From Uloborus plumipes (taxonomy: Eukaryota > Arthropoda > Arachnida > Araneae > Uloboridae): a stretch of DNA of 64,000 nt. The first letter of the stretch is position 1. Every line of letters starts with the position of its first letter. The notes below the pieces were generated by a model that saw only the letters and a list, made by a program, of their open reading frames with translations, searched no databases and was not told where the DNA came from. Where the stretch lies: contig JAXGGA010003436.1 in the NCBI GenBank assembly GCA_038373865.1, positions 1 to 64,000 on the forward strand. The letters are read 5' to 3'. The translations under genes were made by a program, and so were the position numbers. This document shows, in pieces, positions 11,579 to 25,109 of the stretch.

Positions 11579-12874
11579 TAGAACCTTTACAAAAATAAAT
11601 TACTTTACGTACAGCATTTCTAAATGAAGACGCCGTATTTGAAAACCCTATTAAATCATTTACCAAAAAAAAAAATTCTAAGCATTGTTTGCAAGTTGTA
11701 AATCTATCATGTTTATAAGTAGGGAATTACATAAAAAATAATCCTTTCTTTTATCTGATACGCAATGATCTACAATTTATTTCGTTATTTGTATCGTTCA
11801 ACAAGCTGTACTCAATACCGTACAACCTAGAACGGAAAGAAAAACCCTGGTACAACTCAGCTGCTTATTTTTCAACGGTGAAAAATTTGAAATATGTATT
11901 GATTTATTCTAATGACACACATATTGGCTTCTGTAAACAAGCTTTGAGAGTGAAAAATTGCTATAGGCGTTTGGCGGAATAAATGGGCTCTAAAAATCGT
12001 TTATAAGAAATGCCTTTAGAGAACAAATATTTCAAGAACGTAACACTCCACCAAAAAGAACAATCGAAAAAGTGTAATGTTTATTTCGATCCCTCTCCTG
12101 GAAAATTTTACGGAATAGTCTGTTAAGGCAAACAGAGGATCTCGTATTTTGTTTTCCTTAGAGATTTTTCTCCACTATTACTTCTGCCACAAGAGAGATC
12201 TTTGATTTGATTTTCCGTCACCAGTAGTTTTGACTCGAAAGAGACGGATTGTGTTTGGCTTCAAAAGCAGCGTTTAAAAAGTCATGAATAAATTATAAAA
12301 TAAATATTTACTTCGGTATCAAGAAAAAAAAAACACATGCTTGTAATACGTAAAAACCATCCAACAATATTTGTACTAAATTGAGAGTAAAATTAATTGT
12401 TCTTGTAGGTTAAACTGCCTGTGATTGACAATTTAACGGAAGTTTCTACCCCATTTTAACTTTTATTCATAAAATCACAGAAAAACATTAGAATTTCCCT
12501 GCTTTTCCTTATATGTATATACTAGTGTTTACTAAAAATGAAAAACCATGAAAGAATCGCCCAAATGAAATGAAATGTGCGGTAAATGTTAATTATAGGA
12601 TACTAGTTGACTTGTGCAAGCATTCGCAAAACAGAAGGGAGACAAAAACCCGTTTTTTAAACTAATTTTCTGAATAACAGCAAAATTGTGAGTTGCTAGC
12701 TTATTTTTCGCTGATATCAGTGAAAAATCTTTAAAATGAGATCTTACTTTTGAAGCATGATGAAGTATTATTAAAAATATGATGTGCCTACAAAAAAACC
12801 TTTGAGAAATAATGCATGATGATAGAATAATGAATTAGAATTTTGTAAAAGAAAATACTTGTAAAATTATTTTC
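11579..12874. other. AT-rich DNA, no gene seen
   Basis: No repeat pair, RNA gene or exon-like segment was recognised. Confidence 0.5.
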
Positions 12875-12945
12875 CTCCCAGATTCGAACTCGTGGCCTTA
12901 ACATTTTAAGCACGACGATGTACCAACCGAGCCTATCCGTCTTAA
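12875..12945 (-). tRNA. Degenerate tRNA-like sequence (pseudogene or SINE head)
   Basis: On the minus strand the sequence carries a type-A-box-like segment (GGCTCGGTTGGTA) and, about 35 bases further, a B-box-like segment (GAGTTCGAATCTGG), with CGTCGTGCTTAAAATGTTAAGG between them. This is the spacing of a tRNA gene. However, the acceptor stem and T stem do not pair well, so this is not a working tRNA. It is more likely a tRNA pseudogene or the head of an old tRNA-derived SINE. No tail or target duplication was found. Confidence 0.35.
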
Positions 12946-15900
12946 TTTTTGAACGCTATTTATTAAGTAATGCCATAAAAAACGAAAACAAAAGAACGGT
13001 TTTGTTACGAAAAGAAAAACAATTTTTAGACAGTGTGTCGATTTTTCGTTAGTAGCCGGCTCTATAAAATTTAAAATGAGGAGTAAATCATGGAATTGTG
13101 GAAAAATAAAAAAGTTTAAGGATGGATAGAGTAGCACTGATAACATTTTGGACAGTTAGTATTTAACCACCCTTTAATATAAGTGTCAGTGGTTACTTCT
13201 TAATTAAAAATGTATTTACTTACAACAAACGCCCTTTATCTGCTTATCTCCGTGAACAAAGCCGTAGAATTACTATTAATCCGATTGAATGAGATTAAAC
13301 AATTTGTCTTACAACACTACTGACTCATACTAGAAGTGACTTTCTTGAAACTTTCTCGAGGGATTTGCAAGCTTTCGGGCTACTCTTCAATCAAAATTTT
13401 AGTTTCAACTATATATATTCTAATAGAAAATTTCATGAAATTCTAGAATTTTTTTAATACCGATCAGGTAAAGAATATTTACTTATTTGTACTTGTTTTG
13501 CACATTTTTGTGCTCAAGTCCCCAATTACTGGCAGATCACCCTATTGAAAGATCGAGACCAGTAGATTTAACAAGGTTGTTTTGAGCTGGCACGTTAATA
13601 AAATTTCCTCTTCTACGCTTGTAAAGTTTAACCTCAAGTTCACATAGTGATAAATCCACGCTATATTTTTTATTTATCTGTCTGCGATGAGCAAGAGTTT
13701 CTACGATTAAATTAAAAAGCGATAGGTTGGTGCATAAGATAGATAAAAAATGAATCAACGTTTGAAAAGACAAATAAAAGATTAAAAGTTTAAAAGGCAA
13801 ACATGTGTCGGAGGCAACAACCTCCTTCAGTGCCTGGCACGCAAATGGTTTCTGTAATGGTCATAACAACGATAGAATTGCTTGATTTGAGTTTGAAAAT
13901 TGGTTTTAATAAGCTTTAATGGATGTATCCATTTCGTCTCAAAAATGTGTGTTTTAGACTTAAAGAGATGTGTCGTCAGTTTACTTGTGAATAAATGCTT
14001 TTTCTTATATTTTACAGTCCATTTGAGTTTTTGATTAATGGTATTGTTTCTTTTACGCAACATTTCTTGAAATGAAAGCTTCGACAATACAATGGCTACA
14101 ATAGAGCCTATTCAATAGCACAAAAACGCTCAACAAACAGCAGCGAAGCTGTTTAACATCATTACAAGCTAACTGAGTGCAAAAATAAATTATAAGTCAT
14201 TGTAAAATATACGTAAATCTATTGGAACAGAGATAATAACTAACGTCTGGGTTTTCCACAAATATTGTTACACATCTACTGTATGATGCAGCTCAAGTAG
14301 TATACGACTTTTTATAAACTTTGAGCAGTTTCTGAGGATTCTCAAACACACCAGCAATTGAATTTTTACTGCATATTAACCAGCGCTGAAATGTGGAAAA
14401 ATACTATATTTTAATCTAAAAGCATTTTCGTGTTTCTCCTTGATGATGTTCTTTTTTAATTGTCACTTAATGCATATAACACACTGCCCAAAAAATTATA
14501 ATATCTGTCTAATTGCTTTCATACAAAGTCATTTAAAGACATCTGCTCGAAATATTCTTCTTTCGTAACGTTCATTGATTTTGGGGTCTTCATTTAAAAA
14601 GAGCAACTCTTAAACAATGTCTGAATTCTTTCCGAGGATACGTTTCCTGGAAACGTTGAAAAGAAACTTTAAAAATATAAATTGCAAATGTAGTTTTCTC
14701 CTAATGTCTTTTCCCATTTTTAGAGCGCGCGAGAAAAGCAAGACTGATGTGCGCATTATTTATTAACTTTGTAAACAAATCTTGTGCTCTCTTTTTGCTA
14801 AGTAATGGGGTTTTCGGTTTTTTTATTCGGTATATTCTACCGAAAGAGAACAATACCATTCATGCGTCTAAGCATTTTATTCCATCAATCATATTCCCAG
14901 CCGTAGCTTTATTGCAAGTAATACATTGAGAAAATAAATTTTGAAAAGTTGTTTTATGGCTTTTCTAGGTAAATACAGGAATATATTTAAAAAATAATGA
15001 AAATTGCATCAATACTGGGAGCTTTAATGCAAATGTTAGCATAATTTGCCTGAAAAACGTTGTTCTGAAGATGAAATGGTTAGATAAATGAATAATATTA
15101 ACCATAATGACAATGATAATAGCACCCCCTAAGAACATTAATCATTAAAATTTCATGCATTTAGAGTCATAACCTAGTAAGATAAGGATAAACTGAACTA
15201 ACATTAATGCAAGACTCCGTTTCGAAATTTGTCTGTAATGCATAATGTAGACACAGCATTTAAACTAGATCATTCAAAATAATCATAGGGAATAAGGAAA
15301 ACTGAAAAGGCTCCAGGCTGTATGTATTATTGCCGTGCAAACCACAAATGCCGTATCTGCCATTTTATCCAAATTGAGTTATTGTCACCAAGTGTTTTTT
15401 TGTAGCATCATTTATCCACGTACAACGTTTAACATCATTTGTGAATAAAAAATATAGTTTTTAAAAATCTGAAAAAGTGGCACCTGAATCTAGTAATGGT
15501 GTCGAAAAACTTTCAAAAGCAGTGTCTAATTTTAAGCTCAGCTGCAGATACGACTTTTGCAATTAGCTCAGCAGAGTAGGTATAAAATAAAGCTATCGAA
15601 CGCAAAGCAACGTGGAAATGTGGCAGCAAAAGGTTTTGCGCTGCATGTCCTAACACGGTTCGCGTTTCATTTAATAAAGACAGATTCAGAAATAAAAAAC
15701 TCATGACGTCAAATTCTTCGGCATTGACAGAAATTGCCCAGTGCCAAGATCTCATTCGAGACTTACTACAAGATGAAAAATATATTAGACTTTGAACCGC
15801 TGGACACGTCGATGTATTAGAAAACGTAATGTTCCCCCACGAAAAGTTGCGAATTTATTACTGTCAACAAAGCAAAAGTCGCACCACTCAACAAAGAAAA

Positions 15901-16067
15901 ACGTAGAGCAGTCAAAGATACCAGACAAAGATACCAGATGGATGGCATCAAGACAAAACAGTCCAAAATTGAAGATATCACCTACTTGCCAGTTTGTCCA
16001 CGACAAAACGCATTGGCCAATTAACAGTTCATGATTGCCTTTTCTAACGATTGTCATAATTGCCTTA
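12946..16067. other. No gene called; one slightly GC-richer pocket
   Basis: Most of the stretch is plain AT-rich DNA. Between about 15510 and 16050 the composition is more even, and frames of 80-90 codons are open on both strands. None carries a motif I recognise, and no convincing splice borders were found. I therefore leave it uncalled; it could be an old element or an unrecognised exon. Confidence 0.4.
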
Positions 16068-16089
16068 ATGGGCTCTACACAGAGCCCAT
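16068..16089. repeat. Perfect 9 bp stem-loop
   Basis: ATGGGCTCT, a 4-base loop, then AGAGCCCAT. The stem is perfect but short. It sits at the edge of the GC-richer pocket. Function unknown. Confidence 0.5.
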
Positions 16090-19000
16090 CTCCCTTGCTG
16101 AAGGGTTCTTTTTCTTGGCTGGGTCTCTGAAATCACTCGGTTTGGCATGCTGGAGATTGTCTTTGGCATGAACTCTGTCACAAACTTTTGTTGTTTTTTT
16201 TTCAAACTCTACTTGAATTTTTTATTGTACCTTGTCTTGTGTATTAGAAAATATAAACAAATCTTTGTTTTTTTCCTAGTCAAATGGCATAGGAATCACT
16301 GACAATCAACATTTTTTTAAATGTAGATTTTTGGACTTTAAACAGAAAATTGTCTTTGACAGTATACTGTATGTGACAAAGGATAATTCATTTTTAGCAG
16401 CTAGGGTGATGGTATCTTCAATTTCACGGTTTAAATATTTTGGCTGAATATTGTTTAACAAATGAGAAATCTGGCGTAAATTATTCAAATATCATCACCT
16501 GAAAAAAAATGATGAATGAAGAAGAATATTATTATGCGCAGGAAACCATTAATTTGTTTGAAGGTGTTTTTACTTGCAGAAAAAAAAACCTCGAGCAAGA
16601 AAATTTGATAAACCGTAGTTAAAGTTAAATATTTTCCTGTGTTAGTTTTACTTCCTTTTGCTTCGGAAAAAAAGTTAGAAGTAAAACAACTAAGTTGCCA
16701 ACGGGATTAGTAGAAAAGTATTTTTAAAACCATGTAAGAATTTAAAAAAAATAGATTGCTTTGTAAAATTTTAAGTGCAAAGGATCTTTTCTCAAAAGGA
16801 CATTTATTACAATGGAGTATATTAAATAAAATCTGATTTAGTATATGCAGTTTAGCAACAAAACGAATATCTTATATGTACAGTAGATTAAGCAAAATAT
16901 TATGGTTTATTAAAAGTTTTCCTTGGCTTGAAAGAGAGACGTTACTGGGCTCTTTAGAAACGGGTGAAAAGGTTATTTGAGTTACTTCTGTGCCCTGAAG
17001 CGGATGGATTTTGTATCATCATGTAAATATTAATTAAGTTTAGGCATTAATTACGAAGATATTAATTACGTCCATTAAACTGAATAAATGCAATTACCAA
17101 AAAATTTTTTTAGAATATTTTTTCATGCGCAGATAATTTTTTTCCCAATAATAACAAAAATCTACCTGGACCAAAAATATAAGCTTTTTATTGACTATAG
17201 TCAGTAAAATCTTCTTTTAAAAAACTCACGTTTTGATTTTACTGTGGTTGGTTACGTTACCCTTTTCGAATTTTTTCGTAGGAAAAATAAAAGTATTTAG
17301 CTTTTACTCAGAATAGATTTATCTTTTGAAAAGTGCTTTGTTTTGCCTTTATACAAAAAGTGTGATTAAGGGTGATTTCATTTAGCAAAGAAATACAAAT
17401 CTTTAAAAATGGATTTCGGACACATTTACAATGAACGACATCTATAGAATCCAGCTAAATCTACCCATTTCTGTAAAATCTATGGCTAAGACCATTTTCG
17501 AAATCACACAACTAAGGTGAGTGCTCCAAATAAAACCACGTAAGCCAATAAGGTCATTCCAACATTTTTACCTGAAGAAGATCAAAAACTCTGTCCCTCG
17601 TGATTTCATTTTCATTATAAAGCGTAACTGACGCGAAAGCGTTATCAGCAAGTTGTTTTTTTTTTTTATCAACAGGTAAGCGTGTATCAACAATTGTTAT
17701 AAAACAGTCTTGTCAAAATTACGTGATCCTTATCACAGTAAATTTTATTTCTTTACGGTACACAGTAATTCACTGTATGAAAAAAGCTGCTAATTGTTTT
17801 AGAAAGACTATTTTATGTAGTTAAAAAAAAATGTCGCTCCAAACTCCCTTGGTCACCGTAGTTGCTTAATCGCTATTTTCCTCCATTTTTCCTATGATAT
17901 GATAGCCGTAGAGGAGTAATCTGCTGTCCAAATTATCGCATTATTATGATTCCGGCGACATTCCTCATTAAGACACTGATGGATCACAAGGAAGATATGG
18001 TTTCGAAGCTGCATGTGCATCTGCACATATGTTTACGAGCTGAGCGCAAGGGAGATCGAAATACATAAAATAACGACTTATCAGTACCCAGAATATGAAG
18101 ATTAATCAATCTAATTTCCATTGAACAAAATATGGAATTGTTGATAAAGCGTTTGAGTTTATCAAATGTAGTGGTTTAATATGTTTTTATATTGACAGTA
18201 TTTTTACAGTAATTTTGAGTTTAATTTTGATTATAAATTTTACTGCTTCTTTAGAGTTGGCATTCTTAGTGTACTTGTAATAAAGCCAATTCGCAGTTTT
18301 CTGTTAAGTTGCTTTAAAGCTTTATTTGAACTTTAATTTTCACATGGTGTAATCTCCTTTTGTTATTCGGTGGGAGTAATTTGATGAATGTACAAAAATT
18401 AGAGCTGATTAAATCATAAATAGGCGATATATTAGGCTCTGAACCTTTAGTTGGTTTAGTTTGCACACTTACCTCATGCGTAGGTCCATTGAGAAGGATT
18501 TTTTCCCAATGTATATCAAAAATGGTAGCTCAGTTCTAACTATAAACGAATTCAAGTACCAGTGCTTGAAATGTTTCCTGTTTTATTTCATTGCGTGATG
18601 CGCAAGTGCAGGGCATTTATGCGAAAATGTTTTAACCATTTAAATAACCTTTCTAATCGAAATCGTGATCCATGTTTCGTAGACTGAATTTTTTCTTTGT
18701 GCATGTTTCTTGCAAAATGTGTACAACAGTTACGTTTACGTCTATGAATAATACGATGTTGTGTTAAACTAAACTAAAATGCTCGCATTGTTTCATTCAT
18801 TTCTTCATTTCTTTCACAGCAAGTAACTTTGCTTTATGCAATGATAAACCATCTAAGTGTTTGATGACAGTTAATAAAAGTGTGATTTGCAAAAACAAAT
18901 AAGAAAATTATGGAACAGAAAAAAAAAAAGATTGCAAACTTTGAAACAAATTAGTTTTGCCCCTTTCTTTTCATGAATTAATTCACACACACGAACTAAT

Positions 19001-19552
19001 GCACCAACAGAAACTGTTTTTCAGTCTCATACTATTTAAGAAGCATCCGATAATCTGTCACGTAACTTAAGTCAGCCTAAACTAAGGATTATTGGAGTTT
19101 GAATAAAAATGTTAGTTCTTTTTGTGCAACTCTGTAAAAAAATATTAGTTATTCTAGCTCAAATCACTCAGCTTTTTAGCTCTAATTGTTTAATTACATT
19201 CCCTGCGCTGACACTATAAAGGTTAAAATGTTGTGTTAATTTTAAACTCTAAACAACAATTTTGCATCTATCTTTTTTTTTTGTCCGATTTAGCTTTGAT
19301 TTATTCTCTAAAACTGTTCGCGACGCTTGATGAATCTTTCTTCCAGGACTTCGGGGGTGCAACAGCAGTGAAAATTCTGTCACTCAGGCTTTTTTTTCTG
19401 CGGACTTGGGGCAGGTTTTTTTATTGTTTACCTTTGCCTGTAGATTATGCACCCTGAAACTTAGTCCTACTATGAAAAAAAATACTATGAACAATTCTTC
19501 TTGTTACCATGCCTCGTAAGCAGCAGCTTACTGGATTTAAACCTAGTCTCTA
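16090..19552. other. AT-rich DNA, no gene seen
   Basis: No TIR pair, RNA gene, or coding-like stretch was recognised across this 3.4 kb. Confidence 0.5.
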
Positions 19553-20088
19553 CACCATGTAATATTATTAGAGTAACTCCTGACGCTGCCAAAATGAATA
19601 ATAAATAATTTGATTCTTTAAATATTTTGCTAAAGCCAATACTATAAAAAATTGCGAGAAATAAAAGAAATATCATTTTCTTCAACTCTAACTGAAACAA
19701 ATATCGGGATTTAAGGCAGTTAAAAAGTTCTATGCTTTAAAATTGCATAATAGTTTCTGACAAAGTTTTCTTGAAAATGTTGCTAGCAATCTTCTTCTCA
19801 TTATAATGTCTAGCTTCTGCACTATTAAATGACATGGAATAAACTCTGACGCAGTCAAAATACATAATAAATAATTTGAATTTTTAAATATTTCTTAAAA
19901 ACCAGTAATATAAAAAATTACCCGAAATAAAAGAGACGTCCTTTTTTTCTGCTCTTGCTGAAACAAATTTTGGGATTAAAGGCAGTTAAAATGTTCGACA
20001 CTTTAAAAATTGAATACTAGTTTCTGACAAAGGGGTTTTCTTGAAAATGTTGCTAGCAATCTCCTTCTCATTATAATGTCTGGCACAT
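19553..20088. repeat. Diverged tandem duplication, two units of about 266-270 bp
   Basis: Two adjacent units share ordered words: ATAATAAATAATTTGA at 19598 and 19864, AAAGGCAGTTAAAA-like text in the middle, and GAAAATGTTGCTAGCAATCT followed by TCTCATTATAATGTCT near 19774 and 20044. The unit spacing is 266 bp at the start and 270 bp at the end because of small indels. The copies have diverged by many substitutions, so the duplication is old. No coding content seen. Confidence 0.85.
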
Positions 20089-21530
20089 GTTTTTACTCTT
20101 TTCAATATCCCTCTTTCTTGGAGAGCTTTCAAGTAAAAAAAAAAATAGCTTAGTCCGCCACTTTTTTGCGAAAAGCAATTGTTTTATTCTCTTAACTTTG
20201 TTGTAAAACATAAGCAAAATTGAATTTAGATGAAGGCTGTTTGGTATTTCTTCCGGAAGAAAAGCATTCAAGGCGTAAAAACTACATCTTTTCTGTTCAA
20301 AAAAAGCACAAAAGACTGGCCACAGAATCTATTCATTTCTGATTACCTAATATTTTCTTTATTCTTACGCTTTGCCCCAACTTAAAACTCTTTCCTGATT
20401 TATTTACAAATGTTGCCATTTTCAACAAGAAGAACAAACTGAAGACATTCTTTTTGCTTCTTGTGAGATAGAATTGCAAACCGCTGTTTTTTACGATGCT
20501 GGAAATATGTGAGATATTTTTTCCCCCTTGAGCTTTTTGCCGCTGGACTCATTTTCTGGCGTCTTTAAATGTTTCTGCTTAAAATATGAATGAAGGCAAA
20601 CAGATTCATTTTATGGCTCAGAGGAACACTTAACTCTTCAAAAGAAAAATAACCTAAAAGGTTAAAAGCTGCTTGTAAAATTCACGGAATTAAACATCTA
20701 AACCGATAAAAGTTATTCATAAATCTTATACATTTAGTTTCCCGTAAATGTCAAATACATGCACTGCAATTAAAGAATATATGAGCAATTCTAAAGGAAA
20801 GTTATTTTGCATTTCAAACTTTTTAGAAAAGGTAGAGTTAGGCATTTTTTTAGAAAGACCAAGATATGTTTTTTTACTAAGCTGCAAAAGCTCATAACAC
20901 ATACTTATTTTTCAGAGATATTACGGGTTAAATTTGTAAATTTGATAAAAAGTCTCATTAAGCAATTTTTCATAGTTTTAATTAATTTTGAATCATTAAT
21001 GAGCTGATTAATTAATACTTCATTAAATTAATTATCTAAAAAATAGTAAATATACTAAAAAAGCTAAAGCTTTGAAACGCCCTAATACTGACTATTTTTC
21101 TAATGAACTTTGATTAAATTAATAATATCAAGCATCCAAACTTAAAAAAATTAAGTTTTAAATATCAAGCCTAAAAATAATTGAATTAATGCACGTAGTG
21201 TCATTTAATCCTCAGTATATTTTTAAATACTACGTGAATATAGCTTTGACGATAGTTGGTAATTACGTTCTCAGGTTTTTCATCGGACAAGACATTAAAT
21301 ATCGTTACCTACGTTACATATTTGAACAATAATTCACTTAATATAAATGTTCCAAAAAAAATTGCACAATAATGTATGTATTGCATTTTAAGTAAGGATG
21401 GTTATGATAGCTGTAATTTTTAAGCTGTAAATAATTATAGCATTTTTCTAGAAGGTGACAAACTGATAATAATAAATGCAACAAGCTTTTTGAAAGTTGC
21501 TATTGACAATAAAACGCACCGTTCTAGAAA
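20089..21530. other. AT-rich DNA, no gene seen
   Basis: No gene, TIR pair or RNA gene recognised. A 66-codon frame at 20807-21007 is biased to K, F and L as expected for AT-rich DNA and is not called. Confidence 0.5.
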
Positions 21531-21552
21531 ACACACTTACACACACACACAC

Positions 21553-21621
<69 letters not shown>
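21531..21621. repeat. Compound (CA)n-(TA)n microsatellite
   Basis: ACACTTACACACACACACAC runs into an uninterrupted (TA)n tract of about 65 bases. The ORFs it creates encode only IY repeats and are artefacts. Confidence 0.95.
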
Positions 21622-21624
<3 letters not shown>

Positions 21625-22036
21625 GCACACACAGACATAGTATATTAATGTATGCTGTATGAATTAGTAGACAGATAAATGTATAAGGAAAAGAGTTCGA
21701 AAAGAACTAGAAGAAATTTCTTTTTCCCATGATAACACCGATTATACAACTTTGAGAAACTCTCAGAATTAGTAATTTTAACAAAATGGAAAAACCATTT
21801 GTCGAAAATTAGTTCTCTTGTATATAAAAAAAGCTATTTTTTAAATCCGTCAGAAATATTTTCTCAATGTAGGTGGAATTTTCAGCGTTACAGCCCCGAT
21901 TTTTTTTATTGGAAAAATATACTTATTTCCATCAAACATATTTTTAATTAGAAGCATAAAATCTTTGGGGATCTTTTGGGAATTTTCTCATTACTTCATT
22001 TTTTCAGCAAATTGTTCGCAAAGTTTTATGCTTCTA

Positions 22037-22041
<5 letters not shown>

Positions 22042-22130
<89 letters not shown>
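22042..22130. repeat. (TA)n microsatellite
   Basis: An uninterrupted AT tract of about 90 bases. It is preceded by TTTTATGCTTCTAATTAA (22024-22041), which is inverted relative to TTAATTAGAAGCATAAAA at about 21945-21962. The two form an 18 bp stem around a roughly 60-base loop. Confidence 0.95.
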
Positions 22131-22133
<3 letters not shown>

Positions 22134-23734
22134 CGAACGAATTGTACTTTCCGATTACAAAAGTAAGTGTGACGTTCTGAATTTCGATTTCCTTCCCAGA
22201 GTCTAAGATTACATCAGCTTTACTCTGTCTAATAGACTGTTCGTCATTGCCTTCATCCATCATGTTACAATTGATGAATGTGATAAACGCCATTCTGCTG
22301 TTCTTAACCTTCCGATAAGCAAGCAGAGTCAGAATAAGAAAATCTTCGCCTTTGTTCAATAACTAGACATAAACAAACATTTTTTTCCTGAACTTTGATT
22401 AGTATACTATTATATTTATTTGGCTAGAAAATTATAGTTTAAAGCACATTTTATTGTGAATTTCCTCACATAATCTGACATTGGTTTTCGTAAATTGAAT
22501 TTTATGTTAAAGAAAAATCATACGTCAAGATTATTTTTATCATAAAGCTAACCAAACTTCTACAATATGAATTATAATTAGCTTTTGAAACTATTTGGTC
22601 ATTAAACTATGCAGAAACAGTCTTGAGATTAATGCAGAAATAAATGCGTTTGGTTTGAAAATGTAAATGTAAAGTAAATAAAGTTTAAAGTCACTAGTAT
22701 ACAAAAGAAAAGAAATGCAAACACTTGTTTTGAAGTTCCTGGAAACGCTGTAACTCGCGTCTGCAACTTTTTTCCAAAGTTTGTTTTGTTTTAAAAAAGG
22801 CTCATTTTACTATTATTTGAAACAAATGTTCGCTTTTTTTTTTTGCAATTTTGCTGTTTTGAGAAATATTTAATTAACTTCAATTTCCCAAGGTAAGTAT
22901 GGAAAAGTAGTTAAAACCGTCTTAATAGAAAAATAATTGTTCATTAAACTGAAGTTATTCAATAGTTTAATTCACTTTTTAACATGAATAAGCTTAGTTG
23001 TGAATTTATCGGTTTTAAACATTACTTATCATTTTTCATTTCTATTTCTTTTTTTTTTAACGAAAGAAATTTATGAATAATATTGTCTTTAAAATTCAGT
23101 TCTAGAAAATTAACAGAATACTCGACAGTTTTATTACTAAATGAGCAAGATTTTTTCACTTATACAGATTCCTTTACACACTAATTAAGTGCATCAAGAC
23201 TATTTTTAATCGCATTACTAAGCACAGTATTGTCCGTTAAAAATATTATCTTTAGTTTATATCGATCATACCATCATCAAATTATAAATTTCAGCTTCTT
23301 TAAGTTGCTATCAAGTTATTTTACATTGCAGCATTTACCTTAAAAATATATTAATAATGTTTTGGAAAACAAATGAAATAAAATGCAGTTCCTAATGGAA
23401 TAAAAATCAGAATACTTTCATTCTGCTTACGAATTTGTATTATTTAATGGAAATTTAGTTTTTTAACCTTTAGAGCGGTGGTATTTAAAAAAACATTATG
23501 CTTTTGAAATACTTATTTATGTACCTCCAGTGTACAAAATGTTTCAGTCAAAGTTTTTTTTATTTTTAAAAACTATGATTTTTATGACACAAACTGAAAA
23601 AATGCAAAAAATTGCCCAATATTGCTCTCTGAAAATGATATGTTCAATAGGCCACTCTAAAAATGGTAATTATGTTTGAAAGTTAATAATTTGATAATAT
23701 ATTTTATTTTTCTTTTAAACTTGATACAAATCTA
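22131..23734. other. Mostly AT-rich; an open minus-strand stretch at 22140-22359
   Basis: The minus strand of 22140-22359 is open in one frame (for example SRMAFITFINCNMMDEG) and is more evenly composed than its surroundings. It runs into the IY repeats of the (TA)n tract, so any exon must end before that. I see no family resemblance and no decisive splice sites, so no gene is called. The rest is AT-rich with no recognised feature. Confidence 0.35.
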
Positions 23735-24643
23735 CCAGGTGTGTAAGTATGAAACCGGAATTTCCCATAGGTGGCGCTAGGTGTCGATGTAGTTACCGAC
23801 TCATCACGTCAGCTGTGTCTTGTTGTTGTATTGATATCAGGCAAAGATTTCCAACTCACAATGACACGAGTTTCATTCAGTTGCATTAGTTTATTAGAGA
23901 TAAACATGTCGAGTTTTGTGCCAACAAATTACGATTTGCCGACATCACTAGTTTTCTGTTTTCATCTGAAGAAAACCGCAGCCGAATCGCATCGAATGCT
24001 TGTGGAGGCGTATGGTGAGCATGCTCTCGGTAAAACACAGTTTTTCGAGTGGTTCAAACCGTTCAGAAGTGGCGATTTTGACGTGAGGAACGAAGAACGT
24101 GGAAGACCACTGAAAAAGTTTGAAGACGCTGACCTGCAAGCCTTGTTGGATGAAGACATGGGGAAACTGTCAATACTGAACGCTACCGACAACAAATGAC
24201 CAATTTGAATCGAGCTTTGAGTGCAAAACGACCAGAATACCAACAAAGACAACACAAGGTGATTTTGCTGCATGACGACGCACCAGCACACAAAGCAAAA
24301 CGGGTCCAGGAAACGATAGAGTCGTTCCGCTGGAAGATTCTTTTGCATGCGGCTTACTCACCGGACCTTGCCCCATTCGATTATTACTTGTTTGCATCGA
24401 TGGGACACGCAATTGCTGAGCAGCGCTTGACTTGTTATGAAGCTGTACGAAAATGGCTGGATGACTGGTTTGCCTCAAAAGATCAACAGTTCTTTTGGCG
24501 CGGAATCCACAAATTGCCAGAAAGATAGCAAAAATGTATAGATAGCGACGGACAATACTTTGAATACGGTACCTTGTATCATATCATTACAATAAACGTG
24601 TTTTTTCTGTAGAAAAATTCCGGTTTCATACTTACACACCTGG
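23735..24643 (+). mobile_element. Mariner element with internal deletion
   Basis: The inverted ends are CCAGGTGTGTAAGTATGAAA on the left and its exact reverse complement on the right; the match continues through CCGGAATTTC. TA flanks both sides (23733-23734, 24644-24645). The length is 909 bp, while complete mariners are about 1.3 kb. The missing part lies inside the transposase gene. The TIRs are almost identical over 30 bp, so this copy is among the younger insertions in the window, and such a deletion derivative could in principle be moved by an intact relative elsewhere. Confidence 0.93.
23908..24528 (+). pseudogene. Mariner D,D34D transposase, internally deleted and frameshifted
   Basis: The N-terminal part starts at ATG 23908 (MSSFVPTN). 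It carries the paired helix-turn-helix region of mariner transposases, with SHRMLVEAYGEHALGKTQFF and then FRSGDFDVRNEERGRP. At about 24155 the reading jumps from the LLDED segment to GETVNTERYRQQM in another frame. In intact mariners these segments are separated by roughly 120-130 residues, so about 375 bp and the first catalytic aspartate (the DEKW region) are lost. The C-terminal part keeps the second aspartate (ILLHDDAPAHKAK) and the third (YSPDLAPFDYYLF), and ends KLPER before a TAG. Without the first aspartate the protein cannot be a catalyst. Confidence 0.93.
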
Positions 24644-25109
24644 TAATGCATACATTCATTGTTAATGATAATTTTAACACATTCGCGATAAAACTTTGCA
24701 GTTTGTTTTCACTGTTTCTGCTCTTCTCCAACGGTTCTGATTATCTACTCAAATCAATTTGTAGCTGAAATTTCTAAGCATTGCTATCCACTGAGGTTTA
24801 GCGGTTTTAAAATCACAAATAACACAGGTCTGCAAAAAAAAAAAAAAACTTTCAGATGCATTTGATGTTTTGACTGATTTTAATGTTTTTTGGTGTGCTG
24901 AATCCGAATATGAGTTTCATTTTTTTTCTATCACGCACAGATTTTTTGCAATACGTGAGGACTTAATTTTCAAAGTCAAAAAATAAAAGAAAAAAGAAAA
25001 TCACGTATTTATTGGGAAAAATCTATACAATTATTTTACTCATTACAACACATTTTAAAAAGTAGATCACGTTCAGTGTTTACTCCTTTTCATAGTAAAA
25101 CCATTTTTT

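Noticed and set aside
12875..12945. A functional tRNA gene on the minus strand
   Set aside because: A- and B-box-like segments are present, but the acceptor and T stems do not pair; kept only as a tRNA-like relic.
15513..16057. Overlapping 80-90 codon ORFs on both strands as a gene
   Set aside because: Frames are open on both strands at once and no motif or splice borders support either; left as unassigned.
21448..22359. ORFs of 60-122 codons with long IYIYIY stretches
   Set aside because: They are translations of (TA)n microsatellites; only the non-repeat part at 22140-22359 deserves any attention.
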